In this document: piece after piece, positions 25,834-38,933 of the stretch
Numbering within the stretch: position 1 is the stretch's first letter
Layout: each line of letters opens with the position of its first letter
DNA from: Psilocybe azurescens
Lineage: Eukaryota > Basidiomycota > Agaricomycetes > Agaricales > Agrocybaceae
Length of the DNA: 64,000 bases
Assembly (NCBI GenBank): GCA_023853785.1
Contig: JAJIRX010000932.1
Coordinates: 62,001 to 126,000 of the forward strand
Reading direction: 5' to 3'
Notes under the pieces: model-generated
Seen by the model: only the letters and a program-made list of their open reading frames with translations
Database searches by the model: none
Told to the model about the DNA's origin: nothing
Position numbers and translations under genes: made by a program

Positions 25834-27348
25834 GAACGAGCGGTCAAACCGGGCATTTTTATACAGGAAATCAGATGTACCATACCAACTTGTAGCAATG
25901 TCAATGTTTTTTGCACAGATTCTACAGCTTGGTGCATCGTCAGTGGCAGTAGAATTTGTTTACACACTGATTCTGTTTGTACACTCTCAAAGTTTTTCAT
26001 CCGACTGTTTCTTTGTCCCAATTCCCAACACGAGCTACACCGCTGTCATCGCCTTGCATGTATTCACAGCAGTGGAGCCTAGGCAGCGGCTATGCTCCTA
26101 GATACCCCTCACTATGCACGTAACATGTCTGACTGATGCACCCTAGTAGTCCTATTGTTTCCTCTACGTTCTCTCATTAAATGCTTCTCATTGCCATCTT
26201 CTCGCACCATCAGTGAGTGCAAGGCCTGGTCGCACTCTCAGTGATTTTACCAAGGCAATTATCAGATTTGATTTGTGTTTCCCTCAATTGTCTTCGGTGT
26301 TGCGTCTGGTGCGCGTCACTCTGGCTCCATCTTAGCGCTTAATGCGAGAGTCCTGGACCATACGTTGCTCAGTCTCTCGTAGACAGCTTCGATGTCATGG
26401 GTGAATTTTTTGTTGAGTGACGTTCACGATAATATGAATACGTTCCTAGTCACCCCTCACCACACCTTACACGTCGTACCTCGGTCTGGTACGTGTCCTA
26501 GGAGTTTTATTCCCTCTCAGGTATGTGCGAGTACAGAGGAATATACTGATGAGTGCTGAAGCAAAGAAAGAGCGGGCAAGAGATCATACCGGTGACAAAT
26601 GTAAGCCTGGCGTCCACAGTCTCACCACAGCCCCTTTCCATATTACCTTATCTTCTACATTTACGTACACGTGACCGCGATCCCCAACCCATTCCTTCGA
26701 CACCTTCTCTCTTACACATTAGACATTATGCACCGTACACACCTGTAGCCAATCAGTCGTTCTATCGATATACCGTGGTCCTGTCATTTTCCGCGTGACT
26801 CTCAGTGAGCCTGGTGACGCCAGGCTTTCAACAAACCAACTAATATATCTCGGATAGCTGGAGCGGTTTTCCGCTCGACAAAAATCCTGTTTCGTAGCTA
26901 TACTTACCTTGGCCGACTCGGAATCCTTGCATCTTTTTGGATCGATAGAGTTGTCCCTTGGTTCCTCCGTCTTACGTCCGCGTGGAGATATAGGCTCTAT
27001 CACATGTAGATTGGGGGCGACGTGTGGATGATTGGGGATGAAAATAAATGTGTAGGCTATGTATGGAGCTGAAGCTGTACGCTAATTGATGGGTTATGCA
27101 GAAGGTTCTTAATGCTCCGTCGGGCCCCTCGAATTAATTTTGCTCTCTACCTAAATCTTTCTCAGTCTCACCCTGAGGGGACGATCTGGACGATGTCAGT
27201 TCTTTGTGGCAAAGCTAGAGAATCCGATGATTCTTATGTAATTTAAATTTCACTGTAAACTGACTAACGCGATGCTCTTCCTGGCTTATTTTGTGAATGG
27301 CCTCGATCACTCAGTACCCAGTTGTGAATCTCTTCTTTCACCTAACAC
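24930..27348. repeat. Segmental duplication, copy A (tail of the sacsin-like gene and downstream DNA)
   Basis: Nearly identical to 36442-38784 in direct orientation; corresponding bases are 11,512 apart in the first part. It begins mid-exon in the sacsin-like gene, at the codons before REFLGSFEPLL, and ends at CACCTAACAC. It includes the BTB domain, stop codon and about 1.5 kb of downstream DNA. Copy A carries 78 bases (26361-26438) missing from copy B; these lie between direct repeats of TACGTT, so B most likely lost them by recombination between short repeats. Confidence 0.95.
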
Positions 27349-27640
27349 GGCATTGATCACTCCCCTGTCACCTTTGCTTGATCTCAGATCGCTCTCACTC
27401 AATTGACTCGCTGCAAGTGCCTGATCTGCGTTTTCTTCGAGATGTTGATTCCTTTTCACGACCCATTTTGCCCTTGCTTTCCCTCCAACACTCCGCCCTT
27501 CACACTTCCTTCCTTCCCTCCAACTCGCGCTAGTCATCCGTCTGCTCTGCATCTGCAACAAGGTATGCCAACATGAAGTCAGGTATGTATGTTCCTCAGC
27601 TATCTGAACAGTGTCCTGCTTACCAGCATTAGCTCCTTCA
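27349..27640. other. Short gap between the duplication and the module array
   Basis: No gene recognised. An ATG followed after seven bases by GTATGTATG and a CTTACCAG-type acceptor region near 27574-27627 could be a small first exon leading into the array of intron-like modules downstream, but the coding sense cannot be shown. Confidence 0.35.
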
Positions 27641-29900
27641 TCCTACGTCCCGTCACAGAGAGTGGGTGGAGTACATCTGGAAGAGGATACACCAACGCCG
27701 TCTGTCTGAAGGATATGTATCAGGCATCCAGACCGTGTCTTACTCACTGATATCGCGTTCTCGATGATAACAAGGCGGGAGTAGACTGGTGGCGTACGAG
27801 TTTGGTGACAATGTAAGTAGTATTCATTGTCGCTGATAGAGAGGTCATCACTCACCATTCTGCATACGCGTCAGGCTCTTCCCCATTCTGTTTTTTCCCG
27901 ATTCCACTGCACATTCATCCCACTTAGCTTATCCTCAGTTGCTTCGTATTCACACTCCCCAGAGGATCCCATTAGTATTAGTAGCGGGCACTGGACGGCC
28001 ACAGAAACTATGTACCAGCATGAGGGAACAAGTGGGTGGTAGCGACATTGGTCGACAAACATGGTGAGAGCCCGTATACAACGCACACTACATATCCAGC
28101 TCACCTTTAACACAGCAACCTAGATTCATCCCCCATTCTCTACGTATGCGCGGCCACATTGTTTCAACACACCTGGACGTCCCCAGCACCGAAATACGAT
28201 AGTCAGCAAAGTAGCAAGCACATACTAGCCCAACAGAACCGACTTACAGCACGACGGAAAGATGGGGGCGACGGTCATCGATAACCTGAGATATGGTGAG
28301 TGCTTGAAAACATACGGACCACGGTTATACAACTTACTATTCTGTCTGTCGGACTGCAAGAGGCGATGAGGCTATTACATGGGTCACACAGGAGAGGCGC
28401 CTTGTTCTACGGCAGGATGGCTGCTGATGAGAATGCGACCGGTGTTCTGACACGTGGTGAGTGGTGCATGAAAACACACATATAATGTGACTTACCCATT
28501 TTATCTGCAGAACTGCGGGGGCCTGTCAACGATGAGAAAGCTATCAAGCGTATCATAAGGCGAACCAACTTACTCTCCGGATGGACGGCTACCAATGGTA
28601 AGCAGAGGATGGGGCAGGAGTGGAGGATCGGTGAGCGCGTGTTCACCATGCGTGCATGCATCATCACGTCACTTTCGGGCTTCAGCGCTGTGAGGGATTC
28701 AGCCCGCTGTTGCTGCCGGCGACGACGAAGACGGTCAGCCGCATTACCATTATACGAGGACAAAAGCGACTTACCCCATCGTAGGAAGACTCGCGTCTTG
28801 CTGATATCGTGCTCCGGACGATAGCAAGGCGGGGAAGGAGGGGCAAGGAGACGGGGGCGTACGTATTTGATGACAATGCGAGTTGCATTCGTTGTTGCTA
28901 TGTCGCTTATGGACAACTCATCGCTCCCCATTCCCTGCAAGTGTCAGTGTTCTCTCGCCTTCTGTCTAGTTCTATTCCATTGTGCATCCATCGAACCTCG
29001 CTGATTCACGGTGCTTCGTATTCAGGACCCTGTCAGCATGAGTAGCGGGTGCTCAACAACGACAGAAACCACATACGAGCATGCGGGACTGAGTGGGTGG
29101 CAGTGACGGTCGTCTGCAAACACGGTGAGATCACGTAGACGATGCATACAACGTATTCAGCTCACCTTTACCTGCAGAACCTGGACCCATCCCCATCCCT
29201 CGGCCTATGCGCGGCCGCATTGTGTGAAGGCACATGGACATCCCCAGCGCTGAAACACGATAGTCAGCGAGAGTAGCAGGCGCGTATTACAGTACCAGGA
29301 ACGACTTACAGTATGCAAGAACGATGTGGGCGCCCATCATCGATGGTCTGAGACGTGGTGAGTGCTCGAAAACACGTGGAATATGATTGCGCGACTTACC
29401 ATGCTATCTGTGGGACAGCGCGGGCCTGCCAATGACGATGGGAGGCTACAAGTTACTCTCCGGAAGGATGGCTGCCAATACGAAGCAGGGGACGCGGCTG
29501 ATGGTCTGAAATGTGGTGAGCAGTGCTCGAAAAGAGACATACTACGCGACTCACCGTTTTATCTGTAGAACTGCGAGGGCCTGTTGACGATGAGAACGCT
29601 ATCAGGCATGTCATAAGGGAAGACGACTTACTCTCCAGACGGATGGCTGCCGATAGCCAACAGAGGATGGGCCAGGAGAGGGGCGGGGATCACAAACAGT
29701 GAGCGGGTATTCACCATGCGTGCATGCATCATGAGCTCACCTTTGAGCTTCAGCGCTGCGAGGTACTCAGCTTGCAGCTGCCGCCAATGACGATGAATAA
29801 AGTCAGCCGTATTGCCATTATATACCAAGACGAATGCGATTTACTCCATCAGAGGACGACTGCCGACAATGAGTGGGAAGCAGGACAAACGACGAGAGGA
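27640..29900 (+). repeat. Tandem duplication of a ~1.06-kb unit made of intron-like modules
   Basis: Two units, roughly 27.7-28.77 kb and 28.77-29.88 kb, repeat in the same order: GTAGCGGG at 27981 and 29042, GGTGAGTGC at 28295 and 29357, AACTGCG at 28511 and 29569, ATGCGTGCATG at 28648 and 29716, so offsets are 1,058-1,068. Inside each unit are several stretches of about 50-60 nt that look exactly like fungal introns on the plus strand (GTGAGT or GTGAGC, then a GACTTAC or GACTCAC branch site, then CTGCAG or CTTCAG). The stretches between them are 40-110 nt and do not form a clear protein frame. Divergence between units is appreciable, so the duplication is not recent. Confidence 0.75.
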
Positions 29901-32900
29901 GGCGGGAGAGGCAGGCAGAGCAGAAGAGGAAAGGAGGGGATGAGGGGATGAGGAAAGGTAAGCTCATTCCATCCCCTTCTTATACATTCCCCTGCATGCC
30001 GCCGTACGTATACCGCTACGGAATGTGTTTTAGTTCGCTTGCAGGGTCCATTTTTGGGATCGACAAACGACTGTACGCTAAGCGAGGCTTAACCGACTCG
30101 GATTCGTATGTACGATGTATACGTAGATCGCACCTTCTGTCTGTGTAGCTTGCTAATGACAATGTTTAAAAGCATTCTCTCTTTCTTATGATTTTTGAAG
30201 TCCACATTGAATATAACCCATGAAGCGTTGACATTCAAATGCATCAAGTTTCAGCTCTAGCTCACCCATCAACTTTCAATTTCTCTTTTCTCAAAGCGCC
30301 GACATTCTCTAAACCCAAGAAACATGCCACCCCAGAGAATTCCAGCTCTATCGCACTCTGTACACATGTACGTACATCCACAAATTTCAGCGGAAGACTC
30401 ATCAAACCCGACTCAATTGCAGCTATTGCTTCGACCTATCCAAACGTACATCTAACATTCTAGCCTCTAGCCTCAAAGCTACACCGTTCTCGGCGTTTCT
30501 AACATCTCAACCGAATAGGACCCTTGATCACGGAAATTTAATGTCGTTTGAAACGAATACTTTGGTGGAATACGGGGATGGAGGAGATTTGGGTGGGAAG
30601 CAGCCAGGCGGTGGCGTGCTGTGTTCTTGTGGACTTGGTGCATATGAGGTGAGTTCTGCGGTCGTCCTTCCATCCCAGGCTAGTGTTGTGCCAAAGCTTA
30701 AGCGATCTCTCATTGCTCAGAAACCGACTATACGTATTTATTGTTCTAGAGCTGTAATTTGCTGTAAGAATGGGCGGCGAACGTCCTTCTAGAGCTCGAT
30801 AAAATTTTGACTTGAACCTTGGATTATATTGAACAACGTACGTGAGGTCTTCTATTTAGCTAATCTAATATTCAGGGCTGATGAAAATCTGAGCGGTTGT
30901 GAGGAAGATATGCACCTACACAGGGATGGAGGAGAGGTGTTCGGGAGTTCGGTGTGGATAACGATAGAGTCGAGACTTTGGAGGATTGAGTTTGGTGAAT
31001 CATCTCCACGCACCTTCTTATTTTCAAGGAGGCATAATTCTGCCCATAGTGTTCGTTCTTGTGGTAAAACATTGTTCACATCGGGATTCAAGTTGTGACT
31101 GCAGCAAAGGTACGTCGTGGCTTGCAAGAATGCTCTCACGTGTAATCAACCCCTCTCTGTTCGCAAAGCCAAGTCACTGCTACTGACATCTCAGCAGCAT
31201 ATCTGAAAGCCTGTAGCTATCCGGAAGTGCAGTCCAATTCAGACATACGTAGCACAGAACATCATCGAATGATGTTATTCAATTGCCAGCTCAACAGATA
31301 TCCTGCAAATTTCGTGTACTGACCACATCTTGTGTATGACAGGACCCTTGATGGGATATGGAAGCATTCCGTAATGACGTTGAAGCGAGAAATGAGAAAC
31401 GAACGAGTAGATGAGGGTTCGGATGCGGAAACGGGGATGGAGGAAAGATACACTTCACACGACAACCAACAGAAAATTTTGTACTGTGGTCGAATCTTGG
31501 TCTTAGTGCTATGTAAATTTTCAAAGTTAGTACGTGATCCTATTTTATATGTGTTCTTCCGGCCTGTAACTGCGATACATGGGCTCTAGCTTTAAGGTAA
31601 ACCGTTGTCCGGTTTGTTTGTGATTCCTGTTTGAACAGCAGCACAGTGCGTATGGCGTTGTACCACGTCAGTTCACATACCTTTAGCATAACACTCATTC
31701 AATGTCCACCACAGAGACGATAATTTAAGTCAATCACAGCAGTAGAGAATCATATATTTAGGCGACGATCACGCAAAATGGTTCAACGATTCGGACGACG
31801 CTTATACTCAAACCAGAATCAAACTAGAAAACATTGTATGGTCTTGCAATCTCCGAAAGAGATACATATTTTACTAAAAAGTGAATATCGCTCCCTGTGG
31901 ACGGCTCAGACCCAAGAGCTACAAATGTAGAGCATAGCCATCAATATGCTATTGCGGAATTCGAGACTTTGCTGAAGATACGACAATCCTGATGTCTATT
32001 GAATTCTTCGGACACATATACGACAGGACGCTTCATTAAAATTATGTAAATAGAATTCTTTGGAAACGAATAAGATCTTAAAACAGCGAGAATCGAGATG
32101 GGGGAACAGGAGAAGGAGTAGCCGTAACACGACTCTTCAGTACATACATTTGCGTTGTTTACATGAAGAACCTCGATTCGGAGAGGGGATATCCGTGAGT
32201 GAACCCGGAGTAAAGTATAAAGCTCAGTAATAAATAAGTACAATAATGGAATTGGCTAGGTATGTGACGCGCCTGGCAACCTTGAAGGTTATTCACTGAA
32301 CTGCGCGGTTACATGTTCATGTGGTTGCGCCATGCGCCTTTGACAGCTTACAATAGAGGTAATACACATATATTACAGTAGTGGTGGGGTGGACAGAAAA
32401 GACCTGATCAGATAGAACTTAGAAGCTACCTACGTGAAAGTGTTGGGATGGACAATGTCTGAATATTGTTACATACGTGGCATGCTTAGCGGTAATGGTG
32501 GGGCAGTAATGATCAAGTAAAATTTGGGCTAATGCATGATACGTAAGAGAGATCTATCTTCGTAGCCATACCTTGCAAATATAGGTAGAAAATAGCGGAA
32601 GTAGTGTATAATGGGGGAGGAGGACGATGTCGTGAGCATTGATTTTCGCAGGCTGTACCGTGCAATGTATCGTTCCCACAGCTGCAATATGAGTGATTGA
32701 TGATGGAGCACACTGTTTAATTCGTAAATGTGCTGCATTTGCATATTGAAAGCTGACTGGCTGAAAGTCTACAGAGATCATTCAAATTGTGTGTCTGATT
32801 GCATGTTGATGTCGTCCTGAGACAATCAAGGACTCTGGAGAATATTGTAGACATCGTAACATATCTCACGTGCAATTTAAAGCACAGCTATATAGATTAA

Positions 32901-34240
32901 AAGTATGAGAATCGGTGAACATTAGGAATGACGAGTGCTATATCTCGTCTAAATCTGGGCGCTTATTTTGAAACCACGTATGTATTCCATTTCTACCGTT
33001 ACTTGGCATCATTATAACTTCAATATTATGTCTTATCAAACTCTGGCAACTATCACACTCGTTGTGTTTCAATTTTGGACGGAATGCGACAGTATAAAAC
33101 GGATTATGTAGCCGATTGAATGGTAAATCGATTCATATTGACCCTGGATCTAACTACGGCACTGACAGCTTTACACGAATGGATGACAAGAGCCATTTCT
33201 TCGACATAGGTAGGAAGTATCCCTAAAGTACCGAGAACGGTGTCTCATAAGCTGACTTAGGGGTGTTGATACATCACCCAAACAGAGGATCAGGACTTTA
33301 CGGAGCCGATAGGTGTCGTTGACCCTATCACTCAGGGTCCATTTCTGTGAGGTCACTTGGAATCGAAGTTTACTTCACAGTCCCTGAGATTTAGAGCTAC
33401 GTATGCACTTACCGAACAACTGGTTTCGAAAGTTGTGTGACCAGCTATACGGATACGATCAACCGCATAGTTACATACAAGTTTGATTTTTAAATTAGCC
33501 GATATGAACTAAAACATTACATACATATTGTATAAGGTGAGCATGGAATCTATTTATGGATCGTCCAGCTAGGCCTCGATTTTAATGTGTACAGCTCCTG
33601 GAATTCGAGTCCACAAGGAAAACATAGAACACGAGTCGGGAGTGATCTGAGACAAGAAACTAATGTTCTACTGCACAGATATGACTGCAGTGACTGTCAG
33701 TAAACAGTGTCATGACTTGGTTTCAATGTAACGTAAGATGGATAATGGAAATCACCAGCACTGTGATGTTATATTAATTTTTTGACCTTCTGACAGGAGT
33801 TACACAGCGGTATTCCACTGACTGGGTGGAGTATGTGAGGCAAAAGAGTTGAGGATTCTGTAATGTATTCACTGAGAAAAGTCACGGATGTGGATAAGTG
33901 AAAATGGCTAGTGGAATGCTACAGGATCAACATAAATTATGTACACGATCGAGTAAAAACATTGAGAGTATGTTTCAGCACGCAATAAAGTAAAGAAGAA
34001 GTGAAGGAACCGAGAGTCTGACACTGTAAATCGGGTTGAAATTTTAGTGACAGGGACGGTGAACGAGAGCTTTATGGCAAGGTATAAAGGTGGACTGATT
34101 TTTGATTTTTCCCATTGACTGTATGCCGTCCTTATGCTAGTCAAGGATACCATTCGCCGTCACTGTCTGAACATCCTCCATGGTTGATCTTGAAGGCATT
34201 TCCCTGTTTTCTCTACCAAACACGGTACCTTGTTTTTGCT
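29900..34240. other. 4.3-kb region with no supported gene
   Basis: Only short open frames. Around 30517, 30877 and 31341 three stretches share weakly similar words (AGGACCCTTGAT in the first and third; GGGATGGAGGA in all three) and are followed by donor-like GTGAGT or GTACGT sequences, hinting at a degenerate third module family. The rest (31.6-34.2 kb) is AT-rich and unremarkable. Confidence 0.45.
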
Positions 34241-34399
34241 TTGAGGTTCAAGTTCAGCTTGGTTCTCCACGTTGAAGACGGTTTTCTGCAGTGAGATAGG
34301 CGGTATGTCTATTCATTTTTACAAGTTACAGGAGAATTTGTGATGTATTTATGCAGGTTTATATTGATGCATAGTCACCAACACACATGAGCGTCATTC

Positions 34400-35800
34400 C
34401 AAGTTCAAAATTCGATTTTTAGGGTTCCGGGGAGAACTGTTTGCTGAACGACTCTGTGTCAGAAACCTATGGTATGTTGGCCCATTTTTACAAGATGCTA
34501 CAGTGATTTGATATACTTTGTACAGATCTCCATTAAATAATAGCCACCCACGTCCATGAGCAATATTCCTAGTTTAAAATTCGATTTTTAGGGTTCCGGG
34601 GAACGCTGTTTCCTGGACAACTCTGCCACAAAAGCTTATGGTATAGTGGCCCATTTTTACGAGATGCAACAGTGATTCTGATATACTCTGTACATATTTC
34701 CATTTAATAATAGCCACCCACGTCCATGAGCGTCATTCCAAGTTTAAAATTCGATTTTTAGGCTTCCGGGAAACGCTGTTTCGTGGGCAACTCTGCCACA
34801 AAGGCTTATGGTATGTTGCCCCATTCTTACGAGGTGAATTATTGATTCTGATACATTCGGCACAGATATCCATCGAATCATAGCCACCGGGGCATATGAG
34901 TGTCCCTCGATGTCTAATCACCATCTAAAGACCATTTAATACGCTGAGATATACGGTATGTCTGTTCAGTCTTACAAGTTACCAAGTTACATGACACATT
35001 CACATTCATTTATGCAGATATCGTTGAAAACATACTCACCAACACCTATGAACCTGCATCCATGTACAAAATTCGATTTTTGGGCTTCCGGCGAGCGCTG
35101 TTCCCCAGACAATTGTTCCTAGAAATCCTACGGTGTGTTATCGGATTTTTACAAATTGCAATAGTGATTCTGATACAGTCTATACAGATGACCATTGAAT
35201 CATAGTCAACCATGCGCATGAGTCTCGCTCCATGTTCAAACAATATATATGGTATGCTTGCTTAAGTTTATCAGTCGCACCATGTGTCCTGATCCTAATC
35301 TAAGTAGACATCAATTGATTCGCGTTCATGCGGGTCCTAGATCAATCCTGGCATTCAAAAATTGATTCTGGGCATCCAGAGATTGTTGTTTCGAGTTCAG
35401 TGCGTTGAGAACTATGGTATGTGGATCAGGTATAACAAATTTTATGTTTGGGTCTCATCAGGTCCGTATAGAGCATCATTAAATGGTATTATTGCATTCA
35501 TGTGTGACGGTGCGCAGAACTGAAAATTCGATTTGTGGACGTCCGGGGAACATTGTTTTGTAACAAACACCTCCCTGTGAGCATATACAGTGTGTACACC
35601 GACCTTGACACTCCAAATTTTAATTTTCGGACTTCCGGAGATGGCTGTTTTATGGCCAGTAGCCACATATTCATGCCTAGCTGCCGACTTGAAGGCTCGC
35701 TATGCCCATGATCTGATATCTTGGCTTACAGTTATTGCATGTCACGGCCGGCTCTTCGTCCTTTGAAATCATTTTTTTACTTCCGGCAATCGTTGGTTTG
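34400..35800. repeat. Degenerate tandem array, unit ~165-170 bp, about eight copies
   Basis: A core of the form TTCGATTTTTAGG-N-TTCCGGGGAA-N-TGTTT recurs at about 34411, 34580, 34750, 35072, 35361, 35527, 35618 and 35769. The first spacings are 169 and 170; the gap of 322 before 35072 holds one eroded copy. Between cores the copies share a GGTATGTTGGCCCATTTTTAC...ATACTCTGTACAG segment of about 55 nt, which reads like a fungal intron on the plus strand, and a stretch with AATCATAGCCACC. Copies grow more divergent to the right. On the minus strand several units contain a similar frame ending RKPKNRIL. Confidence 0.85.
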
Positions 35801-36441
35801 TGGCTGAGAGCTCAGAGCACCCGACTTTGGTGTTCGCGCGGGATTCGGGATTAAGGTATTTGTAATGGTTCTTTGGATGATTTGGTGCTGTCAATCAATA
35901 TGTCAATTTTAGTGATATGTATGTCTTGTGGCTTTGAGACACAATTCTGACATGGCCGCGGAATCTCACCAACCTCGGAAGATCTTCGATGCCCTACCGG
36001 ACTTGGATCTGTAACCCAACTGCTACAATACCAACTATTTGAATCGTCTTTCTAACCCTAGCCCCCGTTGTTTAAACCCCAGCACTAAACCCCATGGCAG
36101 ACAATAAATTGGAGTTGCAAAAGGTACGTCTGTTTCGTTCATATTCTAACCTTGAATTGATATTTTTAAAGTTGGTATGTATATTCAGCGACTGTGGAGT
36201 TGGTAATATGAGTGTTATGCTACAGTAACAGTGCTGTAGTCTGTAGTTAGAGAGTTGTTGCGGGTTAACCCGCCGATGTTCACCTTGGCCTTCGGGCGGG
36301 GAGAACCCATGTCAGTACAACCTAATAAAATGTTGTTTTCAACTTCTCTTTCATTTCATCAGGGTCGCTCTTGATGAGATTATTTCTCTAAATAAAACTG
36401 CAGCTATACCATAAGGAACAAATTCATACTATACAGTAACG
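35800..36441. other. Non-coding stretch before duplication copy B
   Basis: No supported gene. A short ATG exon candidate near 36094, followed by AAAAGGTACGTC, could splice, but no downstream exon was found. The sequence up to 36441 has no counterpart upstream of copy A, so this is the edge of the duplicated block. Confidence 0.45.
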
Positions 36442-37344
36442 TATGCACAAGAGTTCCTGGGATCTTTCGAACCCCTTCTTCTCGCTGCCGGATGTCAAGC
36501 TATGAAGAGGAGACAGAAATTAGAGAACCTTCCTCCACCTTCTGCTTCCTCCACAGAAGCCAGTGTTCGACAATGGAAAGACGGATTCAACAAGTTACGA
36601 TTGTCCGGCCAATTCACAGACGTCGTTCTCATCCCAACCGGAGCCGCTTCCTCGATTCAATCAGTAGAAGTCACTTCTCTAGGACCATCTCGTGAAAGCG
36701 TACTTGACGAAGACGAAGTCAGTATCACTGCTCCTCATCTCGGTCCTGGTAGGGAGGTTATAGAGGACGTAGTGGTGGACAGTGCCCAACTGAGGGCCCA
36801 CCGCGTTGTGCTGGCAGTCGCCCTCCCCATATTCTTACTCTACAGACATGGAGCAGCGTCGATAATGACGCTATCTCTTTCTTTGGATCCGCCTTTGGCG
36901 CGAAAGCTGTTCTTGGTGAGCATTTATGAGAAGCTCTGGACGATAACGAGTAATCTGATTGATTACGCCAGATTTCGTATATACTGGGGAGTTTGAGCTT
37001 TCCACTCCGACCGAGGACGAGCAAGTGCTATCCCGATTGATGCGCGATCTACTCGAGCTTCTTTCTGTCGCTGAAGAGTGGGACATGAAAGATTTAAAGG
37101 AGAAGATACAGTGGGAGATAATACACAAACACGATATGATTCAACGCTTACCACACCAGTTTGACACGCGTAAGTCTGGTCCTCTTGCGAAACTGCGCTT
37201 TCTATTAGCTGACATGGATCAGTCCTCGAACAGGCCAAGACTTACAACGCCCAAGCCCTTGTGGAAGAGCTGGAGAGATTTGAAAGGATGCACGGAAATA
37301 TTTTGCAAGCGTTGAGAGCGGATGCAGGAAATGAAGCTGATTGA
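36442..37344 (+). pseudogene. Orphan BTB/POZ fragment copied from the sacsin-like gene
   Basis: It corresponds to the last exons of the sacsin-like gene, including LRLSGQFTDVVL, the LRAHRVVLAVALP helix, the intron before DFVYTGEF and the C-terminal coiled tail up to the same stop codon (37342-37344). It lacks the ATPase modules. The frame opens at MKRRQKLENL (36502) but breaks at 36825-36828, where one C of a run is missing compared with copy A. If that loss is a sequencing artefact, a stand-alone BTB protein of roughly 260 residues could be made; as written it is a pseudogene. No promoter is evident. Confidence 0.85.
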
Positions 37345-38784
37345 GAACGAGCGGTCAAACCGGGCATTTTTATACAGGAAATCAGATGTACCATACCAAC
37401 TTGTAGCAATGTCAATGTTTTTGCGGAGATTCTACAGCTTGGTGCATTGTCAGTGGCAGTAGAATTTGTTTACACACTGATTCTGTTTGTACACTCTCAA
37501 AGTTCTTCATCCGACTGTTTCTTTGTCCCAATTCCCAACACGAGCTACACCGCTGTCATCGCCTTGCATGTATTCACAGCAGTGGAGCCTAGGCAGCGGC
37601 TATGCTCCTAGATACCCCTCACTATGCACGTAACATGTCTGACTGATGCACCCTAGTAGTCCAATTGTTTCCTCTACGTTCTCTCATTAAATGCTTCTCA
37701 TTGCCATCTTCTCGCACCATCAGTGAGTGCAAGGCCTGGTCCCACTCTCAGTGATTTTACGAAAGCAATTATCAGATTTGATTTGTGTTTCCCTCAATTG
37801 TCTTCGGTGTTGCGTCTGGTGTGCGTCACTCTGGCTCCATCTTAGCGCTTAATGCGAAAGTCCTGGACCATACGTTCCTAGTCACCCCTCACCACACCTT
37901 ACACGTCCCACCTTGGTCTGGTACGTATCCTAGGAGTTTTATTCTCTCTCAGGTATGTGCGAGTACAGAGGAATATACTTATGAGTGCTGAAGCAAAGAA
38001 AGAGCGGGCAAGAGATCATACCGGGGACAAATGTAAGCCTGGCGCCCCAGTCTCACCACAGCCCCTTTCCATATTATCTTATCTTCTACATTTACGTATA
38101 CGTGACCGCGATCTTCCAACCCATTCCTTCGACACCGACTTCTCTCTTACACATTAGACATTATGCACCGTACACACCTGTAGCCAATCAGTCGTTCTAT
38201 CGATATATCGTGGTCCTGTCATTCTCCGCGTGACTCTCAGTGAGCCTGGTGACGCCAGGCTTTCAACAAACCAACTAATATATCTCGGATAGCAGGAGCG
38301 GTTTTCCGCTCGACAAAAATCCTGTTTCGTAGCTATACTTACCTTGGCCGACTCGGAATCCTTGCATCTTTTTGGATCGATAGAGTTGTCCCTTGGTTCC
38401 TCCGTCTTACGTCCGCGTGGAGATATAGACTCTATCACATGTAGATTGGGGGCGACGTGTGGATGATTGGGGATGAAAATAAATATGTGTAGGCTATGTA
38501 TGGAGCTGAAGCTGTACCCTAATTGATGGATTATGCAGAAGGTTCTTAAAGCTCCGTCAGGCCCCTCGAATTAATTTTGCTCTCTACCTAAATCTTTCTC
38601 AGTCTCACCCTGAGGGGACGATCTGGGCGATGTCGGTTCTTTGTGGCAAAGCTATAGCATCCGATGATTCTTACGTAACTAAAATTTCACTTTAACTGAC
38701 TAACGCAATCCTCTTCCTGGCTTATTTTGTGAACGGCCTCGATCACTCAGTGCTCAGTTGTGCATTCCTTCTTTCACCTAACAC
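36442..38784. repeat. Segmental duplication, copy B
   Basis: Direct copy of 24930-27348 with few substitutions, one missing C at 36825-36828 (four C against five in copy A) and the 78-base loss described for copy A. The block ends about 150 bases before the start codon of the F-box gene, so copy B now supplies its upstream sequence. Confidence 0.95.
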
Positions 38785-38933
38785 CTCAGAAACCAACTCC
38801 AGTCGATACCCATTGGTTGTTAGGAGGTTTATACACACATGTCCTTGCCGGTAATCTGTCACTAGACCAGCAAAGAAAGTGCGACTAACACCCAGTTGTA
38901 TCGAATTACAGGGTGTCATTTTGCTGCCCACCG

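Noticed and set aside
34400..35800. CRISPR-like array
   Set aside because: The repeats are degenerate, about 169 bp apart, and the segments between the cores are themselves repeated; the setting is a eukaryotic nuclear genome.
36094..36130. First exon (MADNKLELQK) of a gene reading into duplication copy B
   Set aside because: No splice acceptor in the right phase was found that would connect it to the BTB frame.
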